Of a stretch of DNA of 64,000 bases, positions 13,185-26,194 are shown one piece after another. The stretch's first letter is position 1. Each line of letters begins with the position of its first letter. Below the pieces are notes generated by a model that was not told the origin of the DNA, did not search any database, and was given only the letters and a program-made list of their open reading frames with translations. Both the position numbers and the translations under genes were made by a program. The stretch is taken from positions 248,001-312,000 of the forward strand of contig VWPU01009583.1 in assembly GCA_013398955.1 (NCBI GenBank), in the 5' to 3' direction. Origin of the DNA: Callaeas wilsoni. Its lineage: Eukaryota > Chordata > Aves > Passeriformes > Callaeidae.

Positions 13185-13967
13185 TTGAGCATTATTTTCC
13201 TGGTTTTAGTTTCAGTGTATGAGCATGACTCATTAGTAGCCAGTATGAATGTTTACCAAAGATTTCCTCAAGCATTAATTTATCAATTAACAACATACTT
13301 CAAAATATGGATCCTAATGTTGCATATGAACTTCATGCTTATTCTTATTTATGTCTTTTATTCCCCCTTACCTCAGCTCAGGAGCCATATATGTTATCCA
13401 CAGATCTACAACGAGTATTTGCAGAACATGGTAGAAGAAACTCAGATTGGAGTTTTCAACAGTCTTTGGACCAAAATCGCATTGAAGATCTGTTATGTTA
13501 CAGCTCCAAATTTTGCCAGCCAGACAGATAAGATTTCAGAGGAATGTGGAATGGAAGAACAAATGCAGTGCAGCCCTCATCAGGTCTTATCTCAACAGAG
13601 AGTTGATATCACCTATGCAGTTGCTGTTCCACCATGGGACAGGGCTGCCCCATCACAGGGGCAGGCAAGGCTTGGGCCCTCCTGCAGCACTTGGCCACAA
13701 AGCCTGCACGTTTCCCTGCACATTTCCCAAGAGATGCAGATGGGCCAGATCAGACTGAACAACCTGCCTGTCCTGGGACAGACAAACATTGAGGCTGACG
13801 TATATGAGCAAAATATGAGTTTTGAAAAAGGTCTGTGCCTTCCCGTGGCTATACCTGTTCAAAGTAGGATAATCACTCTGTGCATGAACTTGCAAGAAGA
13901 GCTCACCTACGTATTGTTTGAAATAAGTATTTTATGCACTGAACAAATATTTAACTACCTGTGTTGA
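13185..13967 (+). other. Longest open frame; possible terminal exon, product unrecognised
   Basis: A 260-codon open frame, the longest in the window and longer than expected by chance at this base composition (my rough estimate is well under one such frame per window). The predicted product begins with hydrophobic, membrane-like segments (residues about 1-60) and continues with a more polar, Gln/Ser/Pro-containing region from about residue 85, over a GC-richer stretch at 13560-13780. I recognise no domain. Inside it, at 13340-13381, a long pyrimidine tract ends in two AG dinucleotides (13376 and 13381), resembling a 3' splice site. The stop at 13965-13967 is followed 25 bases later by AATAAA (13993-13998) and a GT-rich stretch. 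A reading as a 3'-terminal exon starting at 13382 is therefore possible. Against it: two other plus frames and one minus frame are also open here, so the region may simply be stop-poor. A chance frame remains the more likely explanation. Confidence 0.2.
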
Positions 13968-13992
13968 TCACAGTGCACACTGCATAAAGGGC

Positions 13993-13998
13993 AATAAA
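13993..13998 (+). terminator. AATAAA polyadenylation-signal hexamer after the 260-codon frame
   Basis: Canonical hexamer 25 bases beyond the stop at 13967, with a TGTCTCTTGTG stretch about 30 bases further on that could serve as the downstream GU-rich element. AATAAA is common in AT-rich DNA, so it carries weight only in combination with the open frame. Confidence 0.2.
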
Positions 13999-16900
13999 GA
14001 CAATAAGGAAAAGACACAAACTCTAGCTGTCTCTTGTGAACTACATGCAGAGTGAAAGATCAAACTTGTTACTGCCATGGTGCAGACTATCCCAAACAAC
14101 TGCAGATTAACAAAATATTCCTTTATTCTGGCATAGGCAGGTACACAGATTGAGACCTACATTTTTCCTAAAACCACTGCCTATCTTTGATGTATGTCTG
14201 ACATCTCCCTTCTTATACAGTAAGCTCTGACAGAGCTTAGCCTGAGAATGGTCTATCCAAATGTGTAAGGATAACCATGGATAAAAGTAGTAATTTTTTT
14301 AAATAAAACTAGAGAGAAGAATACTGCGTCTTGAATATTTTATACTGTGACTAAACCATTGTTAGAATATATTTCTTTTGGGTCTCATGAAAACCTAGGT
14401 TTTCATGGTGGTACAAGTACGTTTACTGTAATATTCTAAAATCTACATAAAGTTTATGGCCTTTTTACTAATATTGTGATAAATATTTGGTATCACATTA
14501 TAAAATAACAAACAAGTGATAATTTTACCTTCTGCTCTGTGCTGCTATAATTACTTCCCTTAGGAGTACAACCTAGCCTTTGTCACTTTGATAACACGCT
14601 TATTCTCAGACAGAGACAGCAGAGCGGCTAAAGGAGATGGATGCATATGTAAAAAGGTTTTAATCACATGCATGAACATATGTAAAGCATCAGTGTGATT
14701 TTTCTTCCAAATAAGGTGTCTGTGACTTCAAATCAGACACATTTTTAAATCATAAAAGTACACAGTGAGAAAATCAGAGTTCTGGCTCTGTTTTAGACCC
14801 CTTCAAAAATTTTTTAAAAAAATCCCTCTAATGTACTAGAATTGCAAGCATCAAAGAGCCACCACTAGCTGGGAAGAGCAGTCTTCCGTTTCATACAGAG
14901 TATATTTACCCCTTACCATTACCACTGTGAGGTCAAAATTACTGTGAATATGGATAAAAATCAATACCTTTTTCACTTCTTGCCAGTCCTCCATTCAACA
15001 TCTCAATGCAATTTACTCTAATACAACCATTAGTGCCAATCTCTACCACTTAACTCAGCTTGGAAGGGGGTTTTGAGGAGAGGGGACACACTTCAGGAGC
15101 ATTTGATATCTCTTGATGGAGGTTTAGTACCATAAAATTATACTTCGCTAGCAAAGTAATTATTCCCACTTTAACCCTCACCTCCCTTTAAGATACTGGA
15201 GATCACAGAAAACCACCAGTGCAGGGCTGCTGGAATCAAGAGAAAACCATCAGTACAAATCCACTTTCCATACATACATAAAGTGTTAATCTGCATAATT
15301 TAGTTACAATAATTTTCTTTAATCATGGGTTCATTTTATAAATAAGATGTAAAAAACTAAAAAGCATCAATATAAATTATTTGGGAAACAAAAAGATCCA
15401 TTTGCAGGGAGTTTATAAAAGATCTCTATGGATAAGGTATGTTTTTCCCCATAAGAAAGATTTGCTTTCTTATTCTTTTTTGATTCTATACATTACATAG
15501 ATTGTTGCATGTAACCATAAATTTTGAATTATACAAAGAACAAAAGCTTGGGAAAAAAATCTAATTAATAAATTAGACAGCCAAACATCATATGGCATGA
15601 TCAGACACAGTATATATTAATCTAATTAGGAATTGTAATATTACATACCCACAGAGTCTGCCATCTCTTGGCTTCTGAATCTTTAACTGAGCAACCTAAC
15701 ATTATTTTAAAGTCAGCCATGCTGTTAACATATTAATAAGCAAAGATCCAACTTAACAAGTATTTCATCTTTTCACTGAAAATTTGACTCATTGGCTTCT
15801 TGTTTTAATACAATATAATTACTTCTTACAGGAGGGTCTAGTAGATAAGAGATCAGTTTGTTTCAAGTCCATGCCAATACTGCCACTCATTTCTGTGGAC
15901 AGAATTTCATCTTGGGTATGACAAACATTTTCAACAATTGTTAATAAATCAAAAGTACTCTGAACAAGAAACTGAGTACTGTAATTAAATACAATTAAAT
16001 CAACTAAATTGATTTCAATCAATAAATTAAATATAATTAAATGAACTAATCTTCATGAAAGCCAAAAATACCAGCACTTGGGATCTCAGAATACTGATGT
16101 TTTATAACCTTTTGGGGGATAGTCTTTGGCATTCTGGTTTCTACTCTAGTTCCTCTTCCCAGAAGATGAGCATTTATAGCTAATTACCAACCTCAAACAT
16201 ATTTGCATATCACTTTTCTTAAAACAACCTTTCAAATACTTCATACAAGATGAAATTCAATTTTTATTTTCAGCTTGAACTATAACCGTAAGGTGCACTT
16301 ATAAAATACATATATTTATGGTAATGACTTGGTCATGTTTGATTTTACAGGTCCCTGAATTAGAACTATGATGAAAAGACCTGCCGTGACTATTGCAAGT
16401 AAGGGTCCTCTCCACTATCTGTCATATCCATTATCCCAAAGCATGTGAATCATCATCTTATATTCCTTTCCCCAGACAGAGGCATTCTGTTATATCTGTG
16501 GTTGCACAACAAGACTGCACATATCCAGAGGATCAAATAGAATTAAACAGAGTCCTTGAGCTTTCTCCTCTTTAAATTCATCTTCTGACGGTTTCTCTGC
16601 ACTGAACAGTGGAACATGCCATTGATGTTACTTCACAGGACCTCTGAATTAATACAATGCTGCCTCTTCAGAACAACAAAGCCTGTATACAATTTTTTTC
16701 AACTGCCTAAACAGTAGTAAAATGTGCTTAAAGTATGGCTTTCAATGTGTAAAAACATGCTATGCAATCTAGCAGACTTAAGATGCTTCCTATACAAAAA
16801 TCAATTTATCATCGTTCAGAATTTGCAAGAAAATGTGTTTTTCTTGCTATGCCACCACAATGAGATGGCAAGTGACAGGTTAGGACTCTGTTTGGAAAAA

Positions 16901-19900
16901 AAAAAAAATTAAAAAGCCAAAAGAAATAATGGTAAAGATATGAAAAGTTCTAGATGCTAGTATATATCCAGATTTTTAATGTGTCTAAATGTAGGTCATC
17001 TGGGGAAAAATAAGATTATCATGACATGTTCCTTTTCAGAATCTGGAAGTTTAGCACAGAAAAGTCATCAAAGAGAAGGTGAAACTTCTGCTAAGTTATC
17101 TGAGTCTGAAATTGTGGAATTCTGCATCTATGTATACTATCACTGTACAAAAAGCATTTGGTGAGCCAGATTAGAGGTATATTACCAAATTATCATGTCA
17201 GAGGATCAAAGAAACAATGGTATAAAATTCAGGATCCCTTCTCCTTTCCTCATGGGCCAGAAGAAATCTTATCCTCAAGTAGAAACATTGAAATGTTTAA
17301 GTATCCCAAACTGCACAGTTTCAACCTTCTCTCAAGAATTAGCTTGATATTTGCTCTTTGAGTGGGGCCACTGATAGGCCAAATTAATCTGAGGCAAACT
17401 GAAGTGCCATAAGAATTAACAATAATGAAGAGAGGTGAAAAGATTTCACATCTGTCTCTTATAACCCTTTTTTTATAGGAGCAGAAGCAGTTAGCCAATT
17501 TAGAACTAGCAGATGAAGTAATTTTTTGGGGGTTTTTTTTAACAGAAAAACAAAATATGGAAGAAAAGTTGATTTGATATCATTTTGAAATCATTGATTA
17601 AATTTTCAAAGCACTTCATTGATATTTAAGAGGAAATACAGATGAGAAAAGAACACATCCAATTAGCACCGTAATATTAGATACTAGCCTTACAGAGTAC
17701 ATCCTGCAGTATTTTAGGTGAAAGCAATCAAGAAAAACACTCGGTATAATCTTATGACTATGATTTTTATACACTTTTATTAGGCACATAAACCAAAATT
17801 ACTTTTGAAAAGGAAACATGAGAAGCAGGGAAGGAGCTCCATCTGTCAGGCTCTAACAAGCTCTAATCATTCCCTTCTTTGAGATAAAGAAGTCTTGATA
17901 AAAAAAATACACGTAAATCAAAGTCGTGAGGCAGTCAGTGATAGTACCATCCATATTAAAAGATGTACTTCTGCAGTTTTAATCTCTGATGTTTCGGATT
18001 CAGCCCTTCACACTCCTGTCTCGTGGTTCCCCATGGAAAACGCCCTCTTGGGTAACTGAAGTTCCAGATACTCCTCTAACATCTCCAGTGGTGAAAAGTC
18101 ACCAGGTGTCCTCAGGTCCAGCTAAGCAGGTCAGCCCTCACTGCAGCATAAGATCTGACTGAGGTTTCTCCTGTTGTAACAGGAGTGCCCTTACAACCAA
18201 GAACCTGATAACGCCTTGCATGAAGCAGCATTTCAGCTGACAGCGCCACACACTAGAACAGCCCCAGGATGCTCTGTATTTTGGTGGGCCAAGTTGTAAG
18301 GATCAAACAGATCTATTATGGGTAGTTAGCATGTTTGTATTCAAGCACAGAATCTACAGCTCAAACAACATGTTTAGGTGTGGCTACCTGGCATTTTATT
18401 TCTAGAATGTGGAAATAACCATATGAAAGGCCATAGAGTAATTACAACATGCAAAAATGCTTCAGTTTTAGACCAAGTCCTTTGCCTTTTCTTAAACATG
18501 CTAACTTGTAATAATTTTTTCTTACATTGATCCATGCTAAATATTAGTTTAGCCCTTTTCTTAATGGCTTCATTTACATCCTTTCTGAAAATCTGACCTA
18601 TCCTAGAGTATTTCCTATATTTTCCACTCAGTTTGGCTTTTTTCTACCCTTTGTCTACAGTAGTTAGTGTTGTTCAGTGATAGCATATCTTTCTGAAATA
18701 ATTTTTGGCTTATTTTCAGCCCTGGAATACATAGTTTTGTTTCCTGAGGCAATCCTGTTTTGCTCACAGACATATTTAGTAAGCATGTTCCCCCACTGCG
18801 CAGTCTAAGACACAAACTCCTCTCTGGATCCCATGTGACTGAGTCACACATCCTTTATTGTAACTTTCATTACAGAGTATTGGTTTCTGCATGACTCGGC
18901 AAAAGTTAGAAGCATCTAAGTTTCATTTGTGTTCAAGGTGACAGTTTGGTAACTAGCTAGAAAGGTCTATGGAAAATTTCTCACAGTCACTTTTCTTTGC
19001 TGCACAAAATATATTTTGCTCCTCTTCAGGTACTATTCTAACTTTCAGTCTTCAGTACACCTCTCTCACTTCTCCCAGTTATCTTTCCAAAGCCCGGACA
19101 CAGATTAAGATAGTTTGTTCTTTCATGATTTGTGAAATCTTATGCATTATTTCTTACAAGCTCCTTTTAATTGAATTGTGAGGTCCTTCTTAGGTTCAAA
19201 GACATCATTGTTCTATTTTCCTTCCCAGTGTACAGTCTGATTTACTCTGCAGCTTGCGAATTCTCACTGCTTTTTCCACATCCTGCCAGGATGTTCTGGC
19301 AGTCTTTTCTTACCATGGTGCTCCATTGTAACACAGTTTCTAACGCGGTTTCAATCAGGAGTTCCACCAACTTGAAAAACTTTGAGCAAGGCTCAAATCT
19401 TGCAAAATATTTTCAAAGTTTATCCAACTTACTTCTTTTTGAAATCCCTCTCAGCAAATTATTTCCACAAAGCACAGCATCCTTACCATTTCTTCACCAC
19501 AGTTTGATAAATGGATTGTGTGTCATTCTACTATTAAACAAATCAGTTCCCATAACTTCACTGGATTGAGACTACTTTTATTCTTGATCCCTCTCCAATT
19601 GTCTCCAACGATTTTTGATTGAGATACTCAAAAGTTTTTTATTCCATTCTCTTTCCCATCTACTACTCTTTCTACTTCCAGCCCTGATAATGGCTAAAGA
19701 AAATTCAGAGTCAGAACTGATACCAAAAATAGTATTACTCTACCTACAGGGAAGCTAACACTCAAAGAAAATCAGAGAAGAAATTAATGTCTCTAGCCCC
19801 ACAGCTGCTAGTGTTTCCATCCAGAATGTTCCTCGCCAGTCAATACATACATAAATGTCACTTTCAAATAAGCTTCCTTCAAAGAAAAGTGAGCCAGCCA

Positions 19901-22900
19901 GGAAAGCTAAAAAAATCTGGTTTATCTTTCAGGCCCTGTTCCAATGCTACTCACCAGCACTGCTTATGCAGCATGAAGGATGGAATATGTCTCTCATTCG
20001 CCTTCCAACAAATCTTAACCAGCTGAGGGGACGCTTTCTGCTGGTAAAACCCCACCACTTTGCTGGGGCCTGTGAAACCACCACCACCACACCTTCTTCA
20101 CCCCCATGGAAGGGCACTTGTACCCTTCCATGTTCTTACAGAAGCTCAACAACCAGTCCTGAACAATGCACGATGCAAATATCCTGTATTTCTTTTTAAG
20201 ATTATTACCTCCAACTTATGCACAGAAAAGCTTTTTTTTTTGCTGACTTTTCACTCTAAGAGGGCATGCTGAGCAGTAAGTCCATTTTAAATGATGCTTT
20301 TCAACAGACAGTGTCAGCTTTTCAGAAGAGAGTTGCACTTCAAATGTAGGTCAACAGAAGGTAAGACTGCAAAGGAGGATCACCGCTAAGAAATGAAAGC
20401 AGACTAGATTTTATTCATTGGGAATTCTAGGTAAATGTAAATATGATGTGAAATTATAGAAAATAATGGAAGGAGCATTAAAAGTTTGTGGACTTCAAGC
20501 AATAGAATTGCTTATACAGGAATGTTAAACCAGCAAAATATCTATTCTATTAAAATGTGTAGCTAGCCACTTTTTTAAATCCTTTTTAATAGTCAATGTG
20601 ATTCAAAAGTCTTTTTTGCTGATCTCAGAGAGCTTAGTTCATCCTATTGAACAGCAGCATAGAAAAGAGACTGGCTGCTCTAGGAAATATGACAAATATT
20701 GTCCATTTCCCTAGGAAAAATTGCAAAATGAGAAGGATTTTCCTCGGCTTCCACCTACAAACAAGTGATAGAAGTTAACCTGAATATTCTAGTTGAATTA
20801 TTTAAGCTGAGGAATCAAGTAACCAAGCACAAAATCATTAAAAACAGTGCTAAAAGCTAGCTACTTAAAGGGACGGCATGTCCTATAACACCACAATAGC
20901 AGGACAACTATGACATGTTTCTGGACACCCACACATTTTATTGCTACACTGGACACAAGCAGGTAAATAATTCTTCTTTGTGGTCAGTGGCTTAACAATA
21001 CTGGTTCACATCTGGTCTACAGCCTCACTGATTAACTCCAAATATCATTTTGATCACATTTCTATGTATTATAAGGAGGCGATTCCACTGTTTTCATTTT
21101 TCAATTCAGTGTTATAACTGAGCAAATACAACCTCTCAATGCGTAGCTAGAACAGTACAAAGCTAAAAACCACACATACATCCTACCTCTGAATGACACA
21201 CAAATACATTTTACTAGTTTAAGTACATTCTATTAAGTTCAAGTTCTCTTCCTCATTGTATTGCACTCACCCATACTGATGTGCTCACCATAAGATTTAA
21301 CATAGCTAAACCAGAACCATCAGGAAATAGCCTTGGCAATGCTTTAAAGGCAGCATCTAGTCCACATCCTTGTCCAAAACCAGAAGAAAAATACCTGTAC
21401 CATTCTGAGTTGCATGTCTAACTTCTTATATCTCCCTACAGGTCCAGAGCTTCCTCAGACAGTCCATCCCCTTGATTCACAGCTTGCAACCAGAAACTCA
21501 CCCTGCTGATTAACTTGCACTCTCCCCACCGGCAATGTAAGACACAATGAGGAAAAAGAGAGTAGGATGTTGAATGGCAGCCACACTGGATAAGCTTTAA
21601 ATGTGAGTGCTTAGCTGAGATGTCCTTTAGGTAGTCTTAGGTTCACAACATTTAAGTCACTCACCATACATCACTCCTACTGCAGGCTTGCATACCTGCC
21701 AGCCTGCACTTGCCCAGAAAAATGAAAAATAAAATACAAAAAATATTAAGATAACTCATTCCTGAGACTCTACTAAAGAAATAATTAGAATTATTCAATA
21801 GTAAAACAGTACTGTAAGTTTATGGTCCAGACAGACCTTCCTCTCAGCTCACTATGAACTTCAATGCATTGTTCAAGCTGTAAATAGGTCATGAAAAAAG
21901 GTTCTTCATTTAGAAGTTTTTACTGGAGCAGCTCAGAATCAAATGAATCTGCTTAGACTCCAAATGTTGCTGAACAGATGCTGGGAGAGACGTCCTGCAC
22001 CAGTGTTTCTGTAAAGTAGTCTATTGACAACTAGCATGTTTTTCCCTGTGAAAAGAAAAAAACAATCAAATCCAGAAGATGTTTTTTGCTTTCCTTTGTG
22101 AAGAAGGAAATCTGATTTAAATCGTCATTGACACTGCAAATTGGGAGTCCGAAAAGAACTTAAGAATTTTAGCTAAAAGAACAACAACAGAAGTTGATAT
22201 GCAGTCAGAACTTGGATTTTGCATGGGAAAAAAAACCATGTAGCTAATGCTGATTCTGGTAGTTTTATTAAGTGTTTTATACTAAAATCAGTGAAATTCT
22301 TGCAGGCACAAGATATTTGTGTTCACAGTTGTTGTATAATTGTTGGCAGTATTTTATGTCGTTTTTAAAGCAAAATTAGATTTACCACTATTCCCAGCTC
22401 AGCTCTTGTTCAAGCTGTATGGCAACAGGGCTTTCAGTGTGGAAACATAAAACCACCTACAACTTTGTATGTAGCAACTGTAATCCACACAAAGCCAAAA
22501 ATCAATTTTTAATTAGTGAAATAGCTTGAGAAATCATGTTCCTTTACTATGTTTGTGATCCCGTGGAAGTTAAGAGCAAAAATACCACTGACTTTAAAGT
22601 AAATAAGGTTGAGCTTGGCATCCTCAAGCCCTTTCCCAACTAACTTATTTAAGGCTGGGTCTCAGTGAGGCAAAAACTCAATGCACTTTTATAGTCATGT
22701 TCTCAGCTGAATGGGTGTGATATTATTGAAAAACACTGTTTAGTGGCAGGTTGGAAAACCTAAAGCTGCATTAGCTGACCAAACTAACGAGGAGACTATT
22801 TAATCATGATCAGTTCATTCAATTTTGCTCACAAGATTGAAGGACAGATTCCTATTTGCTTACAAAGACATACCCCAACTGTTTAACAGTGGAACATCAT

Positions 22901-23844
22901 GTTAATTCACTGGAAAACAGAGTGACAAAGACAGCACAGAAAGCTATGACTTACATATTGCATCCAGAAAGCTATTCTAGCCTGTTATACAGCCATAGAT
23001 TTTTTTCATCAGTATTTCACAGTGCACAGCAAAAGGTAGGCTGTGATGAATAAAGGAGTCTATGGACTATTTATAATCTTGGTTAAAGACTATTTCCTGC
23101 ACATCTAAAACTATAAATATTATTTTACTCAGTGGACTACCTTTATATCTCCATTTTGGATCAGGAATTTAAGAGTAGCAATATGACAAAAAGTAATATC
23201 TTAAGATACAAATTAGAAGAAATGTAGAAAAATATGTAGCAGTAATACTCCCCAGCAGGCAATCAAGACTCAGTGTTCTTCTATTTACTATTAAACAGCC
23301 AGCAATTTTTGCAGGCAAAGCTACCTGACTTGGAGGAGAAACCACATGTAAGGGAAAAATAAACCTTTTCTGGAAGACATATTTTAAGTGAATCAGACAC
23401 AATAAAAACCAATAAATAGTGAAAAAGCAAACAAAGCATATATTGGCTCCTACTGTTTGCCTGAATCTGTATGTCTCCTCTACCATCTGTACTCACCCAG
23501 AAAACTCTTTTGCAAAAGACAAAAATACTTATCTTTAACTTTCTCTAGTCCACTAAGAAGTACAGAAAACAGTAAGCAAAAGGTCTGAAAAAGTACATGC
23601 TTCAGTAACTAAGACACTGTAAGGAAAGGATCAGCACTGGTCCTAGAAGCCTGAGCAATTAAGACACTTCATTTCTCTACTGATGCACGAGGCAGGGATC
23701 AAACCTGAGCTCATGCTGGAACATATCTAAACCACAGTAACAAGCCCACATACATATGGATGCTAAATGCACGGTGTCCGGTGAGAATTTTGTCTCTTTA
23801 CCCATCCACTTGGAGGCCTGGATATCATGCAAATAAACCTTTAT
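13999..23844. other. Unique non-coding sequence
   Basis: No gene or nameable transposon in nearly 10 kb. Local items: a 22-bp palindrome at 14386 (listed separately); a 9-bp-arm hairpin at 15451-15459 / 15465-15473; an AT-rich patch at 15970-16050 in which ATTAAAT recurs; a T6-G5-T8 run at 17522-17540; a GC-richer patch at 18000-18290; and pyrimidine-rich sequence at about 18990-19330. The frame at 19171-19569 (132 codons, plus) is Leu/Ser/Phe-rich as expected from pyrimidine-rich DNA and is not taken as a gene. Confidence 0.55.
14386..14407. repeat. 22-bp perfect palindrome
   Basis: The half-site CATGAAAACCT is followed without spacer by its exact reverse complement, centred on CCTAGG. The symmetry breaks immediately outside (T at 14385 against G at 14408). 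No flanking repeat or open frame explains it. Confidence 0.9.
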
Positions 23845-23865
23845 GGGAGGGTAAAAGGGGTGGGG
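23845..23865 (+). other. Compact G-quadruplex motif
   Basis: Four G runs of 3, 3, 4 and 4 bases separated by loops of 1 (A), 5 (TAAAA) and 1 (T), which is a canonical, short-loop G-quadruplex pattern on the plus strand. It is followed by a GAGAG-A12 purine run, so the whole of 23845-23885 is strongly purine-biased on this strand. Confidence 0.85.
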
Positions 23866-23885
23866 AGAGAAAAAAAAAAAAGAGC

Positions 23886-24627
23886 CTAAAACCCTAACAT
23901 TCAAGTTCAAGACTACCAAATATCTTTGGTAAAAAAAATCCACTTTATTTTAAGATGCACTGAAGTTAAGGTTCAAATTTAAGGTTCTTTGGAAAAGAAA
24001 AAATTCACATAAAACCAGTGAAAACAGTCTCTCCTGTATTTCTGTGATTGAAATGTAAGGGCATGCCTTTGGAATGCATGGAGGAGAAAAAGACTGTACA
24101 AAACTGCAAAACCACAAAAAGGAGACACTTTATTGCTATTGCAAAACAGTCATCATGGGGGTGTTGTTTTGCTTTTGGTAGGGACTGGGTTTTGTTTGAT
24201 TTTGGATGTTTGTTGGTTTGCTAGGTTTTTTTTACAAAAAAAACCCTTGGAAGTTCCTAGCATTCATTACCATCAGAGATGTGATATTGGGAACAATGAA
24301 GGACTATGGACATAATAATGTATCAGAAAATCCTGCCCCAATTGTTCCCCTCCTTTTCTAATATCTTTTAGAGAAAAGTGAGAACAAATCCATAAAGGAT
24401 TAATGTTAGCTTTAGGATTATTTGCTCTACTTATAATTATCAAATCAAAAATAAAATTTTAAAAAGCAGGGGGAGGGGTTCAAGAGAAAAGAAAGAATTT
24501 CCTTCTTCCCATCTCCCTTTCCAATCTCAAAGAAGAGAAATAGTAACAAATAATTGAAAATCTTTAGAAAAGGCAATCTGGCTCCTACAGTGAAGGGACA
24601 CAACCCTTTCCCCTACAATCAACAAAG
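23886..24627. other. Unique sequence with a G/T-rich patch
   Basis: No gene seen. From 24155 to 24233 the plus strand is strongly G/T-rich, ending in an inverted repeat at 24224-24245: GG-T8, a two-base spacer AC, then A8-CC. At about 24466-24478 there is a G5-A-G4 run. Confidence 0.6.
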
Positions 24628-24735
24628 ACTGTGGTCAAGGCACACTGAGTTGAGCCGCCTAAGGCTTCATTCCCAGCTTTGCTACAGACATTTGTGGATG
24701 GATGCCAAGGCAATTATTTCATCTATCAATTCCTA
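24628..24735 (+). mobile_element. Possible MIR/CORE-SINE remnant, plus strand
   Basis: The stretch aligns by eye, with gaps, to the order of landmarks in a MIR-type tRNA-derived SINE: GTGGTCAAGGCAC near 24631, a TTCATTCCCAGCTTTGC block at about 24667, and a TGCCAAGGCAATTATTTCAT block at about 24701 in the position of the CCTTGGGCAAGTTACTTAA part of the core. It is old and decayed; the pol III B box is not intact. Confidence 0.4.
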
Positions 24736-26194
24736 TTTATAATTCAAGCTATTCAATAGAGTCTGCTACAGGAAAGTTTCAAGTTCTATGCTACAACAAT
24801 GAACTTGCAGCTGCTGAAGAGTTGGTGTGAGACAGAAAAGAGCTTGGGTTTAGAAGATTGTTTAAAAAAAAGATTAAGGAAACAAAAATCATTCTTATGC
24901 AGTCAAAACAAGGAATAGCAGAACTACTTAAATTACAACTATATTTAAGAAAAGGTATTTGTTCATCTTGTCTTGGTTCAAAGTAACAGAAATCCAAAAT
25001 AAATTTTTATATGGGCTTTTGTACAAGGATGCAATTAATTTTTTTTTTTCAGAATAACAAGGGAATGCTGCCTTGTACTCTGCTTATACCAATGTCTAAA
25101 AGAGTTAGTTTATTATGTCAAGTATTCTAATATTGAATCAATCTACCCTACAAGACATAATATGGGATGACTTCTCTTTCATTATACATTTAAACAATAA
25201 ATGTGGCTACCCATACAACCCGTACAATGTTATCATTTTGTGATAAGCACACACAGTTTTGCAGCACACAAATATTTTTGGTTCATCACCACTAATGGCA
25301 AGGGAACGTCTTCCATATGTTCATGGTTCCTTACAATCCATTGGTCACGATTCATGCTACTTCAGAGAAACAGAGAAGCTTGACTTTACAACGTATCATA
25401 TAGAGACTGCTATTAAATGATACTGATAAGGAACTTCTTATTTTAACCTTCAAAAGATCAGAATAAAACAGACATCGGAATCAGAGAGAAACTGGTTCTT
25501 GTGCCAGGAGAGAGAATGGGCAATTCAAAAGACAGTGATGTGTAACACACACTAGAGACTAGTTTTCCTCAGAGTCTTCACAAAACAAACAGACCTATAA
25601 GTCTAACATTGTTCAAGAATATATGCATTATCACACTACTTGACATTATTTAGCATGACAAATTAGGACAGCAGAGGAGATGTAAAACTATGGAAACATG
25701 TACCATCATCCGTGAGAATAATTACAGTATTTTAAGCTTGAATGTGACAATTCCTATTATAGCAGTCTTTAAACAATTGCTAACAGCATTTTATGTTTCA
25801 GTCTATCCTGCGTTACATGTTTCCTAAAGCATATGGTACTCTTCAGGTAACAGTCCTGCAGCTCTAAGCTGGGGTTTCTAAGTTATGTGCTTACCAGTTC
25901 CATTCCTCCATGGGATGTCTCTTCAATAATAGTAAAAAAAAAAAATCTTTCCTTTATGAACTTTCAAAGTTAAGTATATTTGAACTGAAGTAATTAAGAG
26001 TATGTCATACAGTCTCTGTACATCACACAATTCATCAGCAGAAAAGCTCTTGTTTCCATAGCTTTAAAGACTTCCAACTCCATCATCTCCCTTTTGGTTG
26101 CTGGTTAAACAACCTCCTATACTGCATCTGTAAAAGATACAGTAGTACTGTACTGCTTGGGGCAAATTTAAGATGTTCCCTTCAAAATTAGCTG
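24736..26194. other. Unique non-coding sequence
   Basis: Nothing assignable. The sequence is AT-rich, with short poly-A and poly-T runs and open frames of about 60-70 codons at most. Confidence 0.55.

Noticed and set aside
15451..15473. 9-bp-arm hairpin ATAAGAAAG...CTTTCTTAT
   Set aside because: Within chance expectation and low complexity.
19171..19569. 132-codon plus-strand open frame
   Set aside because: Lies in pyrimidine-rich DNA, which explains its Leu/Ser/Phe composition; no domain, splice or polyadenylation context.
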